In this document: in pieces, positions 52,926 through 61,999 of the stretch | Layout of the letters: each line of letters begins with the position of its first letter | Position numbering within the stretch: position 1 is the first letter of the stretch | Source: Nostoc sp. UHCC 0870 | GTDB lineage: Bacteria > Cyanobacteriota > Cyanobacteriia > Cyanobacteriales > Nostocaceae | DNA length: 64,000 nt | Direction of reading: 5' to 3' | Assembly (NCBI RefSeq): GCF_022063185.1 | Contig: NZ_CP091913.1 | Location: 1,981,001 to 2,045,000 of the forward strand | Notes under the pieces: generated by a model | Seen by the model: only the letters and a program-made list of their open reading frames with translations | The model's database searches: none | What the model was told of the DNA's origin: nothing | Program-made: the position numbers and the translations under genes

Positions 52926-55223
52926 ATGAATAGGGTAAAGGGTTGGCGGCGGAAAATTACACAACAACTTAGACATCGTAAAAGTATTAAGGTGGTTTTG
53001 GTTGTGGTGTTGATGTGCCTATGTGTGCGATTATTGCCTTATTTTGCACCGATTCGTGCTGGAGATATTGCACAGAATCAACTGGCTTGGGAATTTAGCG
53101 ATCGCAATGGGCTACCATTAGGAACAATCCTCACTCGTGACCAAGAACATACCGCAGTTGTACCACTAAAGCAGGTTTCACCCCAATTTATCCAAGCAAT
53201 TTTAGCGGCGGAAGATGGTAGCTTCTATCATCATGGCGCATTGGATATGCAGGCTATTATCCGCGCTATCCAACAAGCCATTCATACCAAAAAAATTGTT
53301 TCTGGTGCTTCCACAATTACCATGCAATTGGCGCGGATGTTAGCACCATCCCCCCGCAACCTCTCTGGGAAAATTAAGGAGATTTGGTTGGCTTGGCGGT
53401 TAGCAGCAGGGATGAACAAAGACGAAATCCTGTCTGCATATGTTAATCGTCTACCAATGGGAGGTAATATCTACGGTGTAGAAGCCGCCGCTAGAACTTA
53501 TTTTTCCATCCCCGCCAGTGATTTAAATATCGCCCAAGCCAGTCTCCTTGCTGCTATTCCTAATAATCCCACTTATTTTGACCCGTTACAGCATTGGAAT
53601 CGACTCCAGCAGCGACAAAAATATGTCCTCAACCGCATGGTACAAGAGGGGTATATTACTAACCAAATAGTTGAGAAAACCCTCACCGAAAAAGTCGTCT
53701 TTCAGTCACGGAAACGAGGAATTCTCGCCGCACCTCATTTTTTATTTTGGTTAGTCAGTCAGTTATCTGAGACAGAAATAACTTCCCCCGTTCGCACCAC
53801 TATAGATAAATCCTTACAGCAATTTGTCGAAGCGCAAGTACAGCAAGTAATTTCCCACCTCGCCGCCAATAATGTCCACGATGCGGCGGCTTTGGTAATT
53901 GACAACCACACTGGGGAAGTTTTAGCCTATGTCGGTTCACCTGATTACTTTAATGAAGCCAAACTAGGACGTAACGATGGCGTACAGGCGTTACGTCAAC
54001 CGGGTTCTACCCTCAAGCCGTTTGTGTATGAGTTGGCTTTAGAAAAAGATGCGATTCGCCCAAACACTATTTTGGCTGATGTACCCACCCACTACGCTAT
54101 TCCCGGTGCAAAACTGTATAGTCCCACAGACTACAGCCAGAACTTTCTCGGCCCCGTCAGAATACGCCTAGCTTTAGCTAATTCCCTCAACATACCAGCC
54201 GTGCGCGTCTTAGAAAAAGTCGGCGTACCATCTTTTTTAGCACGTCTACATCAACTTGGCTTTACCCACCTCAAGCAAACCCCAGAATATTACGGTTTAG
54301 GTTTAACTCTCGGTAGCGGCGAAGTCTCTCTCTGGGAACTAGCCCAAGCTTACTTCACCATCGCCCAACAAGGAAAAACCACACCTTTAGTTCCTGTATT
54401 TTCCCAATCCCCAGTCCCCAATCCCCAGTCCCCAGTACCCACCACATGGCAACTTATCACCGATATGCTGAGTGATAACCATGCCCGTGCTACAGCTTTT
54501 GGTGTAGACTCGGTGTTAAATTTACCCTTCCCCGCAGCTGTCAAAACTGGTACTTCCTCCAACTTCCGCGATACTTGGACAGTTGGCTTTACTACCGACT
54601 ACACCGTTGCAACTTGGGTAGGAAATTTCAACGGTGAACCGATGCGTCAAGTGTCGGGAGTCATGGGTGCAGCACCTCTATGGAATCGCATCATGTTACA
54701 CCTGCACGAACACCAAGAATCAGCCGCTTTTCCCTCTCCAACAGGATTGATTAAACTGCCTATATGTGCTGTCTCTGGCTTAAAACCCACACCAGACTGT
54801 AACTCTGTGGTGCAGGAATATTTTTATCCTCAAGATAAAATCGCCTATGAAACTCAGCAGGATTTTAATTTACCGTCAGAGTATGATGAATGGCTAGCAA
54901 AACAGCCGTCATCAAGTTTAGTTACTAATAATTTAAGGATTCTCTCTCCCAAAAATGGTGATTTATTTTTGGTATATCCCGGTACAGAGGGACAGCAAAA
55001 ATTAGAATTCAAACTAGCAGGAAATAAATCTACATCTGTGGAGTGGTGGCTGAATGGGGAAAAGCTAGATAGCCAAGTTAATTCTATGTTTTGGTATTTG
55101 CGTCCTGGTAACTGGACTTTGGCAGCGAGAAGCGGGGAAAGGCAGGATAAAGTTAGTTTTCAAGTCGATTTAGCTAATATTCGTTCCACACGTCGGGGTT
55201 TTTCTATCGCCAATCCCCAATAA
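52926..55223 (+). CDS. pbpC: Penicillin-binding protein 1C (bifunctional peptidoglycan synthase)
   Basis: 765 residues from ATG 52926, with a GTG three bases upstream as an alternative. One membrane helix (about 20-40) is followed by a GT51 glycosyltransferase domain with catalytic Glu96 in AAEDGSFYHHG and the GASTITMQLARML motif. The transpeptidase domain has the SxxK in PGSTLKPF, SLN in ANSLNIPA, and KTGTSSNFRDTWTVG. A C-terminal BiPBP_C domain follows (ILSPKNGDLFLV). A heptamer repeat tract is read in frame between SLN and KTG (QSPVPNPQSPVP, about residues 493-504). The gene is divergent from the alpha-2-macroglobulin. Confidence 0.92.
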   Translation: MNRVKGWRRKITQQLRHRKSIKVVLVVVLMCLCVRLLPYFAPIRAGDIAQNQLAWEFSDRNGLPLGTILTRDQEHTAVVPLKQVSPQFIQAILAAEDGSFYHHGALDMQAIIRAIQQAIHTKKIVSGASTITMQLARMLAPSPRNLSGKIKEIWLAWRLAAGMNKDEILSAYVNRLPMGGNIYGVEAAARTYFSIPASDLNIAQASLLAAIPNNPTYFDPLQHWNRLQQRQKYVLNRMVQEGYITNQIVEKTLTEKVVFQSRKRGILAAPHFLFWLVSQLSETEITSPVRTTIDKSLQQFVEAQVQQVISHLAANNVHDAAALVIDNHTGEVLAYVGSPDYFNEAKLGRNDGVQALRQPGSTLKPFVYELALEKDAIRPNTILADVPTHYAIPGAKLYSPTDYSQNFLGPVRIRLALANSLNIPAVRVLEKVGVPSFLARLHQLGFTHLKQTPEYYGLGLTLGSGEVSLWELAQAYFTIAQQGKTTPLVPVFSQSPVPNPQSPVPTTWQLITDMLSDNHARATAFGVDSVLNLPFPAAVKTGTSSNFRDTWTVGFTTDYTVATWVGNFNGEPMRQVSGVMGAAPLWNRIMLHLHEHQESAAFPSPTGLIKLPICAVSGLKPTPDCNSVVQEYFYPQDKIAYETQQDFNLPSEYDEWLAKQPSSSLVTNNLRILSPKNGDLFLVYPGTEGQQKLEFKLAGNKSTSVEWWLNGEKLDSQVNSMFWYLRPGNWTLAARSGERQDKVSFQVDLANIRSTRRGFSIANPQ
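54403..54438 (+). repeat. CCCCAAT/CCCCAGT heptamer repeat inside pbpC
   Basis: About five heptamers, the same units found between genes at 9132 and 43648, are here part of the coding sequence and give a Pro/Ser/Gln/Asn-rich loop. Because three heptamers make seven codons, gain or loss of three units keeps frame. Confidence 0.8.
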
Positions 55224-55289
55224 TATAATCTCTTCATGGCATTAAATTAGTAATGCTGAATAAATTCTGATCATCAATAGATGGAAGGG

Positions 55290-56009
55290 TTAAAATTTTA
55301 TCTTGTATAAATCAAATAATTCTCCCGTCAATCTGGTGACAATTTTCGCCCCAGATGCTTTGATGGTTTTTTCCCACACCGCCACAGGTTCTAGAAAAAC
55401 TTCCGCATCTAAATAGGTTTCTAGCACAGCCCAATCTTCTGCTAAAGAGTGTTCAGGGTTGAGGATATCAAATACAAATAGTCCACCGGGTTTTAACACC
55501 CGTTTGACTTCTGTTAATACAGAACTCCAATATTCCAGGGGAAAATAGCAGCTAAATCCTGTAGCGATCGCTAAATCAAATTGCTCTGTGGCATAATTCA
55601 ATTGATGTGCTGCGCCTAATTCCACCCCTTTAAATAACTTAGAATTCAACTGTGAACCACGAGAATTTAAGGTATCTCGCGCCACATTACTAATTTCTTG
55701 ACCGTAAAAAAAGGCTTGCCAATCTCGCCAAGGATAAATCAAAAAGCTGACACCACAACCAATATCCAAACAGTGCTGATTTTTTTGGGGTTTAGCAATT
55801 TCCCAGAAAGGCGAAACAATTCTCCCCGTCAACAGTCCAGATTTCCATTCTTGAAATATCGGCATGGACTGCACTTCTTCAGGTAGTTCAAATTGTTCAT
55901 TGTGATATTGTTTATTGAAGCGATATGCTACCTGCGCTACCCTCTGCTGCCATTTCTCTTGTTGAGTGTTTACTGAAAATAGAGGATTGTAGGAAGAATT
56001 TTTAGACAT
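55290..56009 (-). CDS. SAM-dependent methyltransferase
   Basis: 239 residues with a class I methyltransferase domain: LDIGCGVSFLIYPW (SAM glycine loop), the acidic GQEISNVARD, FDLAIATGFSCYF and EVKRVLKPGGLFVFDILNPEH. The substrate is not evident; small-molecule or ubiquinone-type methylases look alike. It converges with pbpC. Heptamer repeats of GGTTGAC lie just upstream of its start. Confidence 0.82.
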   Translation of the reverse strand: MSKNSSYNPLFSVNTQQEKWQQRVAQVAYRFNKQYHNEQFELPEEVQSMPIFQEWKSGLLTGRIVSPFWEIAKPQKNQHCLDIGCGVSFLIYPWRDWQAFFYGQEISNVARDTLNSRGSQLNSKLFKGVELGAAHQLNYATEQFDLAIATGFSCYFPLEYWSSVLTEVKRVLKPGGLFVFDILNPEHSLAEDWAVLETYLDAEVFLEPVAVWEKTIKASGAKIVTRLTGELFDLYKIKF

Positions 56010-56013
56010 TTTA

Positions 56014-56108
56014 GAGACGGTTGACGGTTGACGGTTGACGGTTGACCGGGTATTGGGGATAGGATTTTACCCCTACACCCCTACACCCTTACACCCCCAC
56101 ACCCCTAA
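56014..56108. repeat. GGTTGAC and CCCTACAC heptamer-octamer repeats
   Basis: Four GGTTGAC units (about 56020-56046) and six CCCTACAC-type units (about 56070-56107) fill the space between the methyltransferase and FKBP genes. Confidence 0.85.
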
Positions 56109-56111
56109 TCT

Positions 56112-56636
56112 TTACTTAACCCCTAATAATTCCACATCAAACAACAGGGTAGCGTTAGGGGGAATCACACCACCAGCACCGCGAGAACCATAACCTAGTT
56201 CTGCGGGGATGATTAGCTGACGACGACCACCTACTTTCATAGTGCTGAGTCCTTCATCCCAACCTTGAATTACCTGTCCAACACCGATGGTAAAGCTAAA
56301 AGGACGATTGCGATCGCGGGAACTATCAAATTTAGTCCCATTTTCTAAAGTACCGGTGTAATGCACTGTCACGGTTTGTCCCTTTACAGGTGTTGCACCA
56401 GTTCCCTCTTCTATTTCCTCATACTTCAAACCAGAAGGGGTAGTAACGACTTTGGAGGCATCAGACATATGATTGTTCGCTATTAAGGTATTGTTTTCTG
56501 TAACGATGGTGGTTGCTGGTACAGTTGGGGTCACAGTTGCAGCAATAGCAGATTCCTGCTTACCGCCAATTTGTGACAACACTAAAACCACAACACAGAC
56601 CAGCATGACACCCACGCTGAGTAAAATTGCTTTCAA
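56112..56636 (-). CDS. Membrane-anchored or periplasmic FKBP-type peptidyl-prolyl isomerase
   Basis: 174 residues. A hydrophobic N-terminal helix (about 3-22) is a signal peptide or anchor. The FKBP domain occupies about 75-174: [20 protein letters not shown], the VIQGWDEGL tryptophan, and [19 protein letters not shown]. All core active-site aromatic residues are present. It would speed proline isomerisation in exported proteins. The linker before it is Thr-rich. The assigned start has no strong ribosome site but matches the signal peptide. Confidence 0.92.
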   Translation of the reverse strand: MKAILLSVGVMLVCVVVLVLSQIGGKQESAIAATVTPTVPATTIVTENNTLIANNHMSDASKVVTTPSGLKYEEIEEGTGATPVKGQTVTVHYTGTLENGTKFDSSRDRNRPFSFTIGVGQVIQGWDEGLSTMKVGGRRQLIIPAELGYGSRGAGGVIPPNATLLFDVELLGVK

Positions 56637-56713
56637 AATTAGCCCTCCTACTGGGTAGTTTGGCGATGAAAATTACCAACAGAACAAAACTTAGTTTAAA
56701 TCACAACCAGATC

Positions 56714-57037
56714 CTAACGCCAAAGCTTATTTTCTAAATCTCGGACTTGACGTTCCAATCTATCAATTCTACCCCGCAGTTCATCTACCTCAGACTGACG
56801 CGCTACCCCCAAATCCTGCATCATATTTCGCATTTGCCGTTGCATTTGCGTTTCCCACGTTCCCTGCTCTGACTTTAACTGCTCTACAATATCATCCATC
56901 ACCGCCTTTGCTTGCTCAGGATTGAGTTTGCCGTCTTTTACCAATTCTTCACTGACTTCCTTAAGTTTTTCCGCTACTAGAGAAGTTGTCCCAATACCAA
57001 GCATCATTAGTTGTTGCAACCAGTTGTTGCTGTCCAT
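56714..57037 (-). CDS. Phasin-like coiled-coil protein
   Basis: 107 residues. The N-terminal half (LQQLMMLGIGTTSLVAEKLKEV) is helical and weakly hydrophobic. The C-terminal half is a clear heptad coiled coil (ELRGRIDRLERQVRDLENKL). This resembles the cyanobacterial phasin-related/accessory protein group annotated from polyhydroxyalkanoate granules, but no phaC or phaE is near. A scaffolding or membrane-surface role is equally possible. Confidence 0.65.
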   Translation of the reverse strand: MDSNNWLQQLMMLGIGTTSLVAEKLKEVSEELVKDGKLNPEQAKAVMDDIVEQLKSEQGTWETQMQRQMRNMMQDLGVARQSEVDELRGRIDRLERQVRDLENKLWR

Positions 57038-57174
57038 ACATCCTTCCTGTTATTTATTTCAAACCAGCCGACCTTTGCTTTTAACTATGTGCAATCAAGC
57101 TATGCTGGAAGCGTCGTTATTTTAGCCTACATCTCTATTTTGGCAAATTGGCAAACACATAGGATGATAAGGGT

Positions 57175-57468
57175 ATGGTTATAGAATTTCTTAAGTTTAA
57201 AGTTACCCCCGGTACGCGAGAAGATTATCTACAAAAGGATGCAGCCATTTGGACAACTGTTTTGGCTAAGTATCCGGGGTTTTTGGGTAAAGAAGTGTGG
57301 ATTAATCCGCAAGACTCCACAGAAATTATATTTATTATTCGTTGGGCAACGAAAGAACAATGGCAAGCCATACCCCTAGAAGATTTACAGGCGGTCGAGC
57401 AAAAATTTGCCCAAGTGATAGGTAATACCTATGAGTTAGTCGAGTCAAAAGAATATCAGGTACAGTAG
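57175..57468 (+). CDS. TIGR03792-type small protein (ABM-like dimeric ferredoxin-like fold)
   Basis: 97 residues matching the cyanobacterial TIGR03792 group: VIEFLKFKVTPGTREDYLQKD, a WTTVLAKYPGFLGKEVW block and IIFIIRWATKEQW. The fold is expected to be like antibiotic-biosynthesis monooxygenases, but no activity is established. It is divergent from the phasin-like gene and shares its short upstream region. Confidence 0.75.
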   Translation: MVIEFLKFKVTPGTREDYLQKDAAIWTTVLAKYPGFLGKEVWINPQDSTEIIFIIRWATKEQWQAIPLEDLQAVEQKFAQVIGNTYELVESKEYQVQ

Positions 57469-57623
57469 TTAAGAACAACGCTCCCAAAAACTAGCACCCG
57501 ATACTATTCTTTAAAAGAACTTACTTACCCAGTAAAACCCAATTTCTGCAATTATGTTTAAATATAGAGCAGTTTTCTGAACTCTTAGATATACTCAAAG
57601 TCACAACCTCAGCAGACGCGAGT

Positions 57624-60600
57624 ATGATATTAGATTGGTTAGCTGTTTGGGGCATAACTCAAGCTGTCGGTTTTGCTTTTAAGTCGATTTTTGAAGACTT
57701 AGCAAAAGATGCCGCTAAAGATTGGGCGAAAGACTTATTAAAAGGTATTCCTGGCAACATTTTACAGCAGATAAAACCAGAAGATATTGACATTGCGGCT
57801 GGCAAAGCTTTAAAAGAATTCTTGCAATTAATGCAGCAAGAACTAGAAGATGCAGACTTAGAAGAAACCGAACTGCAACAATATAATCATGGTTTAAAAA
57901 AATTTATTGTTAATAAATCAATTAAGCTGATTCTCGGTGAACCTTTTCAAGCAAATTGTCAAGTTATAGACGCTAAAGTCTTAACCCATACCTGGCATGA
58001 AATGAAGTTACCCAATCTACCCCAGCAATTTGATTGGGAAAGATTAGCCAAACGCTATCTGAAAAAAGTTAAAGCAATTATTCGTGAATCCGAACAATTA
58101 CGCCCACTTTTAGATTCCCAGTATCTAGAATCATTAAACAATACCTTGCTAGAAATTAATGGTATTACCCCAGATTTCGACTTAAAAAAATACCAAGAAG
58201 GACTCCGCGAGCGATATGGAAATCTTAAACTAGATAGTTTAGATACTACTGGTTACGCCTACAATGAATTAAAGTTGTGGCGGATGTTCATCCCTCAACA
58301 AGTGCGAGAAGTTCATCAAGTATTATCACAGGTGCATGAACTCCCTAAAGAACACCTCAAACGACTACAAGAAAGTAAGCAATTAGATGAAGAAATCACC
58401 CCAGAAGCTCTAGAATACTACAAACAAATTTATTTTGAACAGCCAACAACTTCAGTCTTAGATATTATCAATGATCCTCTAAATTATAACTATATAGTTA
58501 TTTTAGGCGATCCTGGTTCTGGTAAATCGACATTATTACAATTTTTAGCATTAAATTGGGCAGAAACACCATTAAATAATGTAGTTTCTTCCGCAATTCC
58601 ATTATTAATTGAGTTGCGTACCTATATCCGCAGAAGAGAAAATCATGAATGCCATAATTTTCTAGAATTTTTTCATAAATGTAGTGGTATAGTTCATCAT
58701 CTCAATCAAAATAAACTCCACGAACAACTCAAAGCAGGTAATGCTTTAGTCATGTTTGATGGTTTAGATGAAGTATTTGATCTTGCCAAGCGAGAGGATG
58801 TAATTACAGATATTCATCGTTTTACCAATCAATATCCTGATGTCAGAGTAATTGTAACTTCTCGTGTAATTGGCTATAAACCACAAAGATTAAGAGATGC
58901 AGAATTTCGGCATTTCATGATCCAAGATTTAGAGCCAGAACAAATCCAAGAGTTTATCAATCGTTGGCATGAATTAAATTTTACAGATCAGGTAGATAGA
59001 CATCGCAAAAAAGAACGATTACAACGAGCGATTGACACATCAAAAGCCATCACTGAACTAGCAGGAAATCCCCTCTTATTAACAATGATGGCGATTCTCA
59101 ACCGTAACCAAGAATTACCCAGAGATAGGGCAACATTATACGAACAAGCATCACGGGTACTGCTACATCAATGGGATGTAGAACGCGCTTTAGTGGAAGA
59201 TTATCGCCTAGATCCTAAAACCATTGATTATAAAGATAAACAGGCAATGTTGCGGCAAGTTGCCTATCATATGCAAACCAGTGCTAAGGGTTTAGTAGGC
59301 AATTTAATTAGTGCTAATGATTTAGAAAAAATCTTAATCCGCTATCTCAAAAACATCGAATTTGAACAACCGACAAAAGTTGCCAGAGTGATGATTAATC
59401 AACTACGGACTCGCAACTTTATGTTATGTTTTTTAGGCGCAGATTATTATGCTTTTGTGCATCGAACTTTTTTAGAATATTTCTGCGCTTGGGAATTTGT
59501 CTGGCAGTTTAAAGAAATACAAGTTATCTCTATTAAGGGACTCAATTGTGAAGTATTTGGTAAACATTGGCAAGATGAGACTTGGCATGAGGTGCTACGC
59601 CTAATTATCGCCATGATTGAATCGAGATTTGTTTGCGAAATCCTGGATTATTTAATAGCTCAAGATGGCGAAAAAGAAAAATTTATTAACTTGTTTTTAG
59701 CTGCTAAATGTCTAGCAGAAGTTAGAAATCGCTTATTAGTAGCGTCAGTCTCTACTAAATTACTAGATAAAATCAAAGCCTTAACCAAATACGACCTTAA
59801 CTATTACTACCAACCCTATTTAGATGAAGAAGAAACTAAGTTAGTTCAAGAAATTCGCACCAAAGCAGTTGTATGTGTAGCCACAACCTGGAAAGATGAC
59901 CCCGATACTCTCCCCTGGCTCAAACAACTAGCCACAGATGATAATAAAGATTATGTACGCCGTGTAGCCTTGCAAGAGTTAGCCAGAGGCTTTAAAGATG
60001 ACCCTGATACTCTCCCTTGGCTGAAACAACACGCCATAAGTGATAATGATTGGACTGTGCGACAAGCCGCAGTGCAAGAATTAGTCAGGGGTTTCAAAGA
60101 TGACCCTGATACCCTCCCCATTCTCCAAAAGCGCGCGATCGCAGATAATAGTGAATATGTCCGCCAAGTAGCAGTCCAGGAATTAGCCAGAGGTTTTAAA
60201 GATAATCCCAACACCTTATTTTGGCTGAAAAAACGTGCCACAGTGGATCAGTATGGGACTGTGCGCCAAGTAGCAATCCAAGAGTTAGCTAGGGGTTTCA
60301 AAGATTACCCCAATGTTCTCCCCTGGTTGAAACAATGCGCCGCCACTAATGAAGATTGGACTGTGCGCCAAGCGGTCGTACAGGAATTAGCTAGGGGTTT
60401 TAAAGATGACCCCGATACCTTAACCATCCTCAAACAAGCTGTAACCTCTGACGAGAATGAATATGTGCGCCAAGCCGCCGTACAAGAATTAGCCAGAGGT
60501 TTTAAAGATGACTCCGATACTCTCTGTATTTTGAAACAAATTGCGATCGCAGATAAATATTCCGATGTGCGCCAAACCGCCGTGCAAGAATTAGCCAGGG

Positions 60601-61346
60601 TGTTCAAAGATGACCCCCATACCCTCCCCTGGCTAAAACACCAAGCTACTGTTAGTGAAGATAAATATGTGCGCCGCGCCGCCGTTCAAGAACTAGCTAG
60701 GGTGTTTAAAGATGACCTTGATACCCTCAGTATCCTCAAACAACGCGCCGTTATTGATACTTATTCAGATGTGCGCCGTGCAGCCGTGCAAGAATTAGCC
60801 AGAGGCTTTAAAGATGACCTCGATACTCTCAGTATCCTTAAACAACGCGCGATCGCCGACGATAACGAATCGGTACGCCGGACAGCCGTCCAGGAATTAG
60901 CCAGGGGTTTCCACAATCACCCTGATACTCTCCCTATCCTCAAAAAATGTGCTAAATCTGAGAAATATGCAGATGTGCGCCAAGCCGCATTACAGGAATT
61001 AGCCACAGGATTTCCCCATGATCCTGAAACCCTTTCCATCCTCACAAAACGCGCTATATCTGACAAATATGCAGATGTACGCCAAGTCGCATTACAAGAA
61101 TTAGCTAAAGGTTTTCCAGATTACCCTGAGATATTTGAGGTTTTCTACCACTGTGCTATTAATGATCCCTTTACCCGTGAGTACAATTTTCAACATAACC
61201 CCCGACAAGTAGCACTAGAAATAATTATTGAACATTATCCTCATCATCCCCAAACGCTACCACTATTACTCGACAGAGCAGAACATGATCAAGATGAACA
61301 AGTGCGGGAGTTTATTCATAAACTGAAGACAACAGCATATATATAA
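57624..61346 (+). CDS. NACHT-domain STAND ATPase with C-terminal HEAT-like repeats
   Basis: 1240 residues. An N-terminal helical region (1-230) starts with WLAVWGITQAVGFAFKSIFED and an Asp/Lys-rich amphipathic helix; its effector class is not recognised. The NACHT domain has Walker A GDPGSGKST (295-303) and Walker B LVMFDGLDE (375-383), then sensor VIVTSR and the NPLLLTMMA helix. The C-terminus from about 751 has twelve phased 34-residue repeats, consensus ELARGFKDDPDTLPWLKQ then DNxxxVRQAAVQ. STAND NTPases of this form sense a ligand with the repeats and oligomerise. Bacterial NACHT proteins are antiphage in tested cases, which makes defence plausible here. The end overlaps the convergent gene by 31 bases. 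Confidence 0.88.
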   Translation: MILDWLAVWGITQAVGFAFKSIFEDLAKDAAKDWAKDLLKGIPGNILQQIKPEDIDIAAGKALKEFLQLMQQELEDADLEETELQQYNHGLKKFIVNKSIKLILGEPFQANCQVIDAKVLTHTWHEMKLPNLPQQFDWERLAKRYLKKVKAIIRESEQLRPLLDSQYLESLNNTLLEINGITPDFDLKKYQEGLRERYGNLKLDSLDTTGYAYNELKLWRMFIPQQVREVHQVLSQVHELPKEHLKRLQESKQLDEEITPEALEYYKQIYFEQPTTSVLDIINDPLNYNYIVILGDPGSGKSTLLQFLALNWAETPLNNVVSSAIPLLIELRTYIRRRENHECHNFLEFFHKCSGIVHHLNQNKLHEQLKAGNALVMFDGLDEVFDLAKREDVITDIHRFTNQYPDVRVIVTSRVIGYKPQRLRDAEFRHFMIQDLEPEQIQEFINRWHELNFTDQVDRHRKKERLQRAIDTSKAITELAGNPLLLTMMAILNRNQELPRDRATLYEQASRVLLHQWDVERALVEDYRLDPKTIDYKDKQAMLRQVAYHMQTSAKGLVGNLISANDLEKILIRYLKNIEFEQPTKVARVMINQLRTRNFMLCFLGADYYAFVHRTFLEYFCAWEFVWQFKEIQVISIKGLNCEVFGKHWQDETWHEVLRLIIAMIESRFVCEILDYLIAQDGEKEKFINLFLAAKCLAEVRNRLLVASVSTKLLDKIKALTKYDLNYYYQPYLDEEETKLVQEIRTKAVVCVATTWKDDPDTLPWLKQLATDDNKDYVRRVALQELARGFKDDPDTLPWLKQHAISDNDWTVRQAAVQELVRGFKDDPDTLPILQKRAIADNSEYVRQVAVQELARGFKDNPNTLFWLKKRATVDQYGTVRQVAIQELARGFKDYPNVLPWLKQCAATNEDWTVRQAVVQELARGFKDDPDTLTILKQAVTSDENEYVRQAAVQELARGFKDDSDTLCILKQIAIADKYSDVRQTAVQELARVFKDDPHTLPWLKHQATVSEDKYVRRAAVQELARVFKDDLDTLSILKQRAVIDTYSDVRRAAVQELARGFKDDLDTLSILKQRAIADDNESVRRTAVQELARGFHNHPDTLPILKKCAKSEKYADVRQAALQELATGFPHDPETLSILTKRAISDKYADVRQVALQELAKGFPDYPEIFEVFYHCAINDPFTREYNFQHNPRQVALEIIIEHYPHHPQTLPLLLDRAEHDQDEQVREFIHKLKTTAYI
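59874..61130 (+). repeat. Tandem 102-bp coding repeats of the NACHT protein
   Basis: The GAR/GAATTAGCC anchor (start of ELAR) recurs at 59976, 60078, 60180, 60282, 60384, 60486, 60588, 60690, 60792, 60894, 60996 and 61098, exactly 102 bases apart with no indel. Units are similar at the DNA level. They encode HEAT-like helix pairs. Confidence 0.9.
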
Positions 61347-61999
61347 GCAATTAATTCATTAATTAATGTTCGGACACCTTCACTAGAAGTCCACCATCTT
61401 TCTGGATCGTACCCTTGGCTCTTAGATGCAATTATACCCACCTTAATCTCTGGAGATAACACTTTTTTAAAGAATAGCCAACTTCTGCGAGCATGAGCAT
61501 CCCATGAGACAAGATTAATAGCTTTAATCTGTAAATTTGATCGGGTGATCCATTTACGGAATTCAACTACAGATATATAACTGCGGTCTTTTAAAACTGG
61601 CGGTGCAGGAACAGTAAATATCTTTTGTTCATCAACACCAATCTTTTTTAAAGTAGCTGCTGAAACCTCTGCAAAATTTTTATAATCAGTTAGATAAGTG
61701 CCTTTTCCTAAATCTCCTCCTGTAGTAATTATCATGCGATAATTACTATTTTTTAATTCATCTACAGCCTCTTTAATTGCATAATCTGGTATCCACCCTT
61801 CTATAACTAATGCGTCTGCCGATTCAAGTGGAGCATTAATAGCAAGGAATGAATGTAAATTAGTTATCGTGAACAATAATAAACAGACAAAAACACCCAG
61901 TGCAACTAGCCATCCTTGCAACGTCAGTATCCAAACTTCTTGACGCTTAAATAACCTAATTCCCCATAATTTTTTATATAAGCGATTTTTTCTTTGCAT
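61316..61999 (-). CDS. YdcF/ElyC/SanA-like (DUF218) membrane protein
   Basis: 227 residues. A cytoplasmic basic stretch and one membrane helix (about 27-47) precede a DUF218 domain: ADALVIEGWIPDYAIKEAV, IITTGGDLGKG and AINLVSWDAHARRSWLFF. ElyC/SanA proteins take part in cell-envelope integrity in bacteria, and related YdcF proteins bind nucleotides. The gene overlaps the DUF2301 gene by one base (TAATG), so translation is coupled. Its stop lies inside the convergent NACHT gene. Confidence 0.78.
   Translation of the reverse strand: MQRKNRLYKKLWGIRLFKRQEVWILTLQGWLVALGVFVCLLLFTITNLHSFLAINAPLESADALVIEGWIPDYAIKEAVDELKNSNYRMIITTGGDLGKGTYLTDYKNFAEVSAATLKKIGVDEQKIFTVPAPPVLKDRSYISVVEFRKWITRSNLQIKAINLVSWDAHARRSWLFFKKVLSPEIKVGIIASKSQGYDPERWWTSSEGVRTLINELIAYIYAVVFSL

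Noticed and set aside
59951..60607. Minus-strand open frames in the NACHT repeat region
   Set aside because: They are repeated shadows of the 102-bp units (SSLKPLANSCTAAWRT pattern) and not separate genes.
59874..61130. Possible CRISPR-like or satellite DNA
   Set aside because: The 102-bp periodicity is coding, in frame and part of the NACHT protein.
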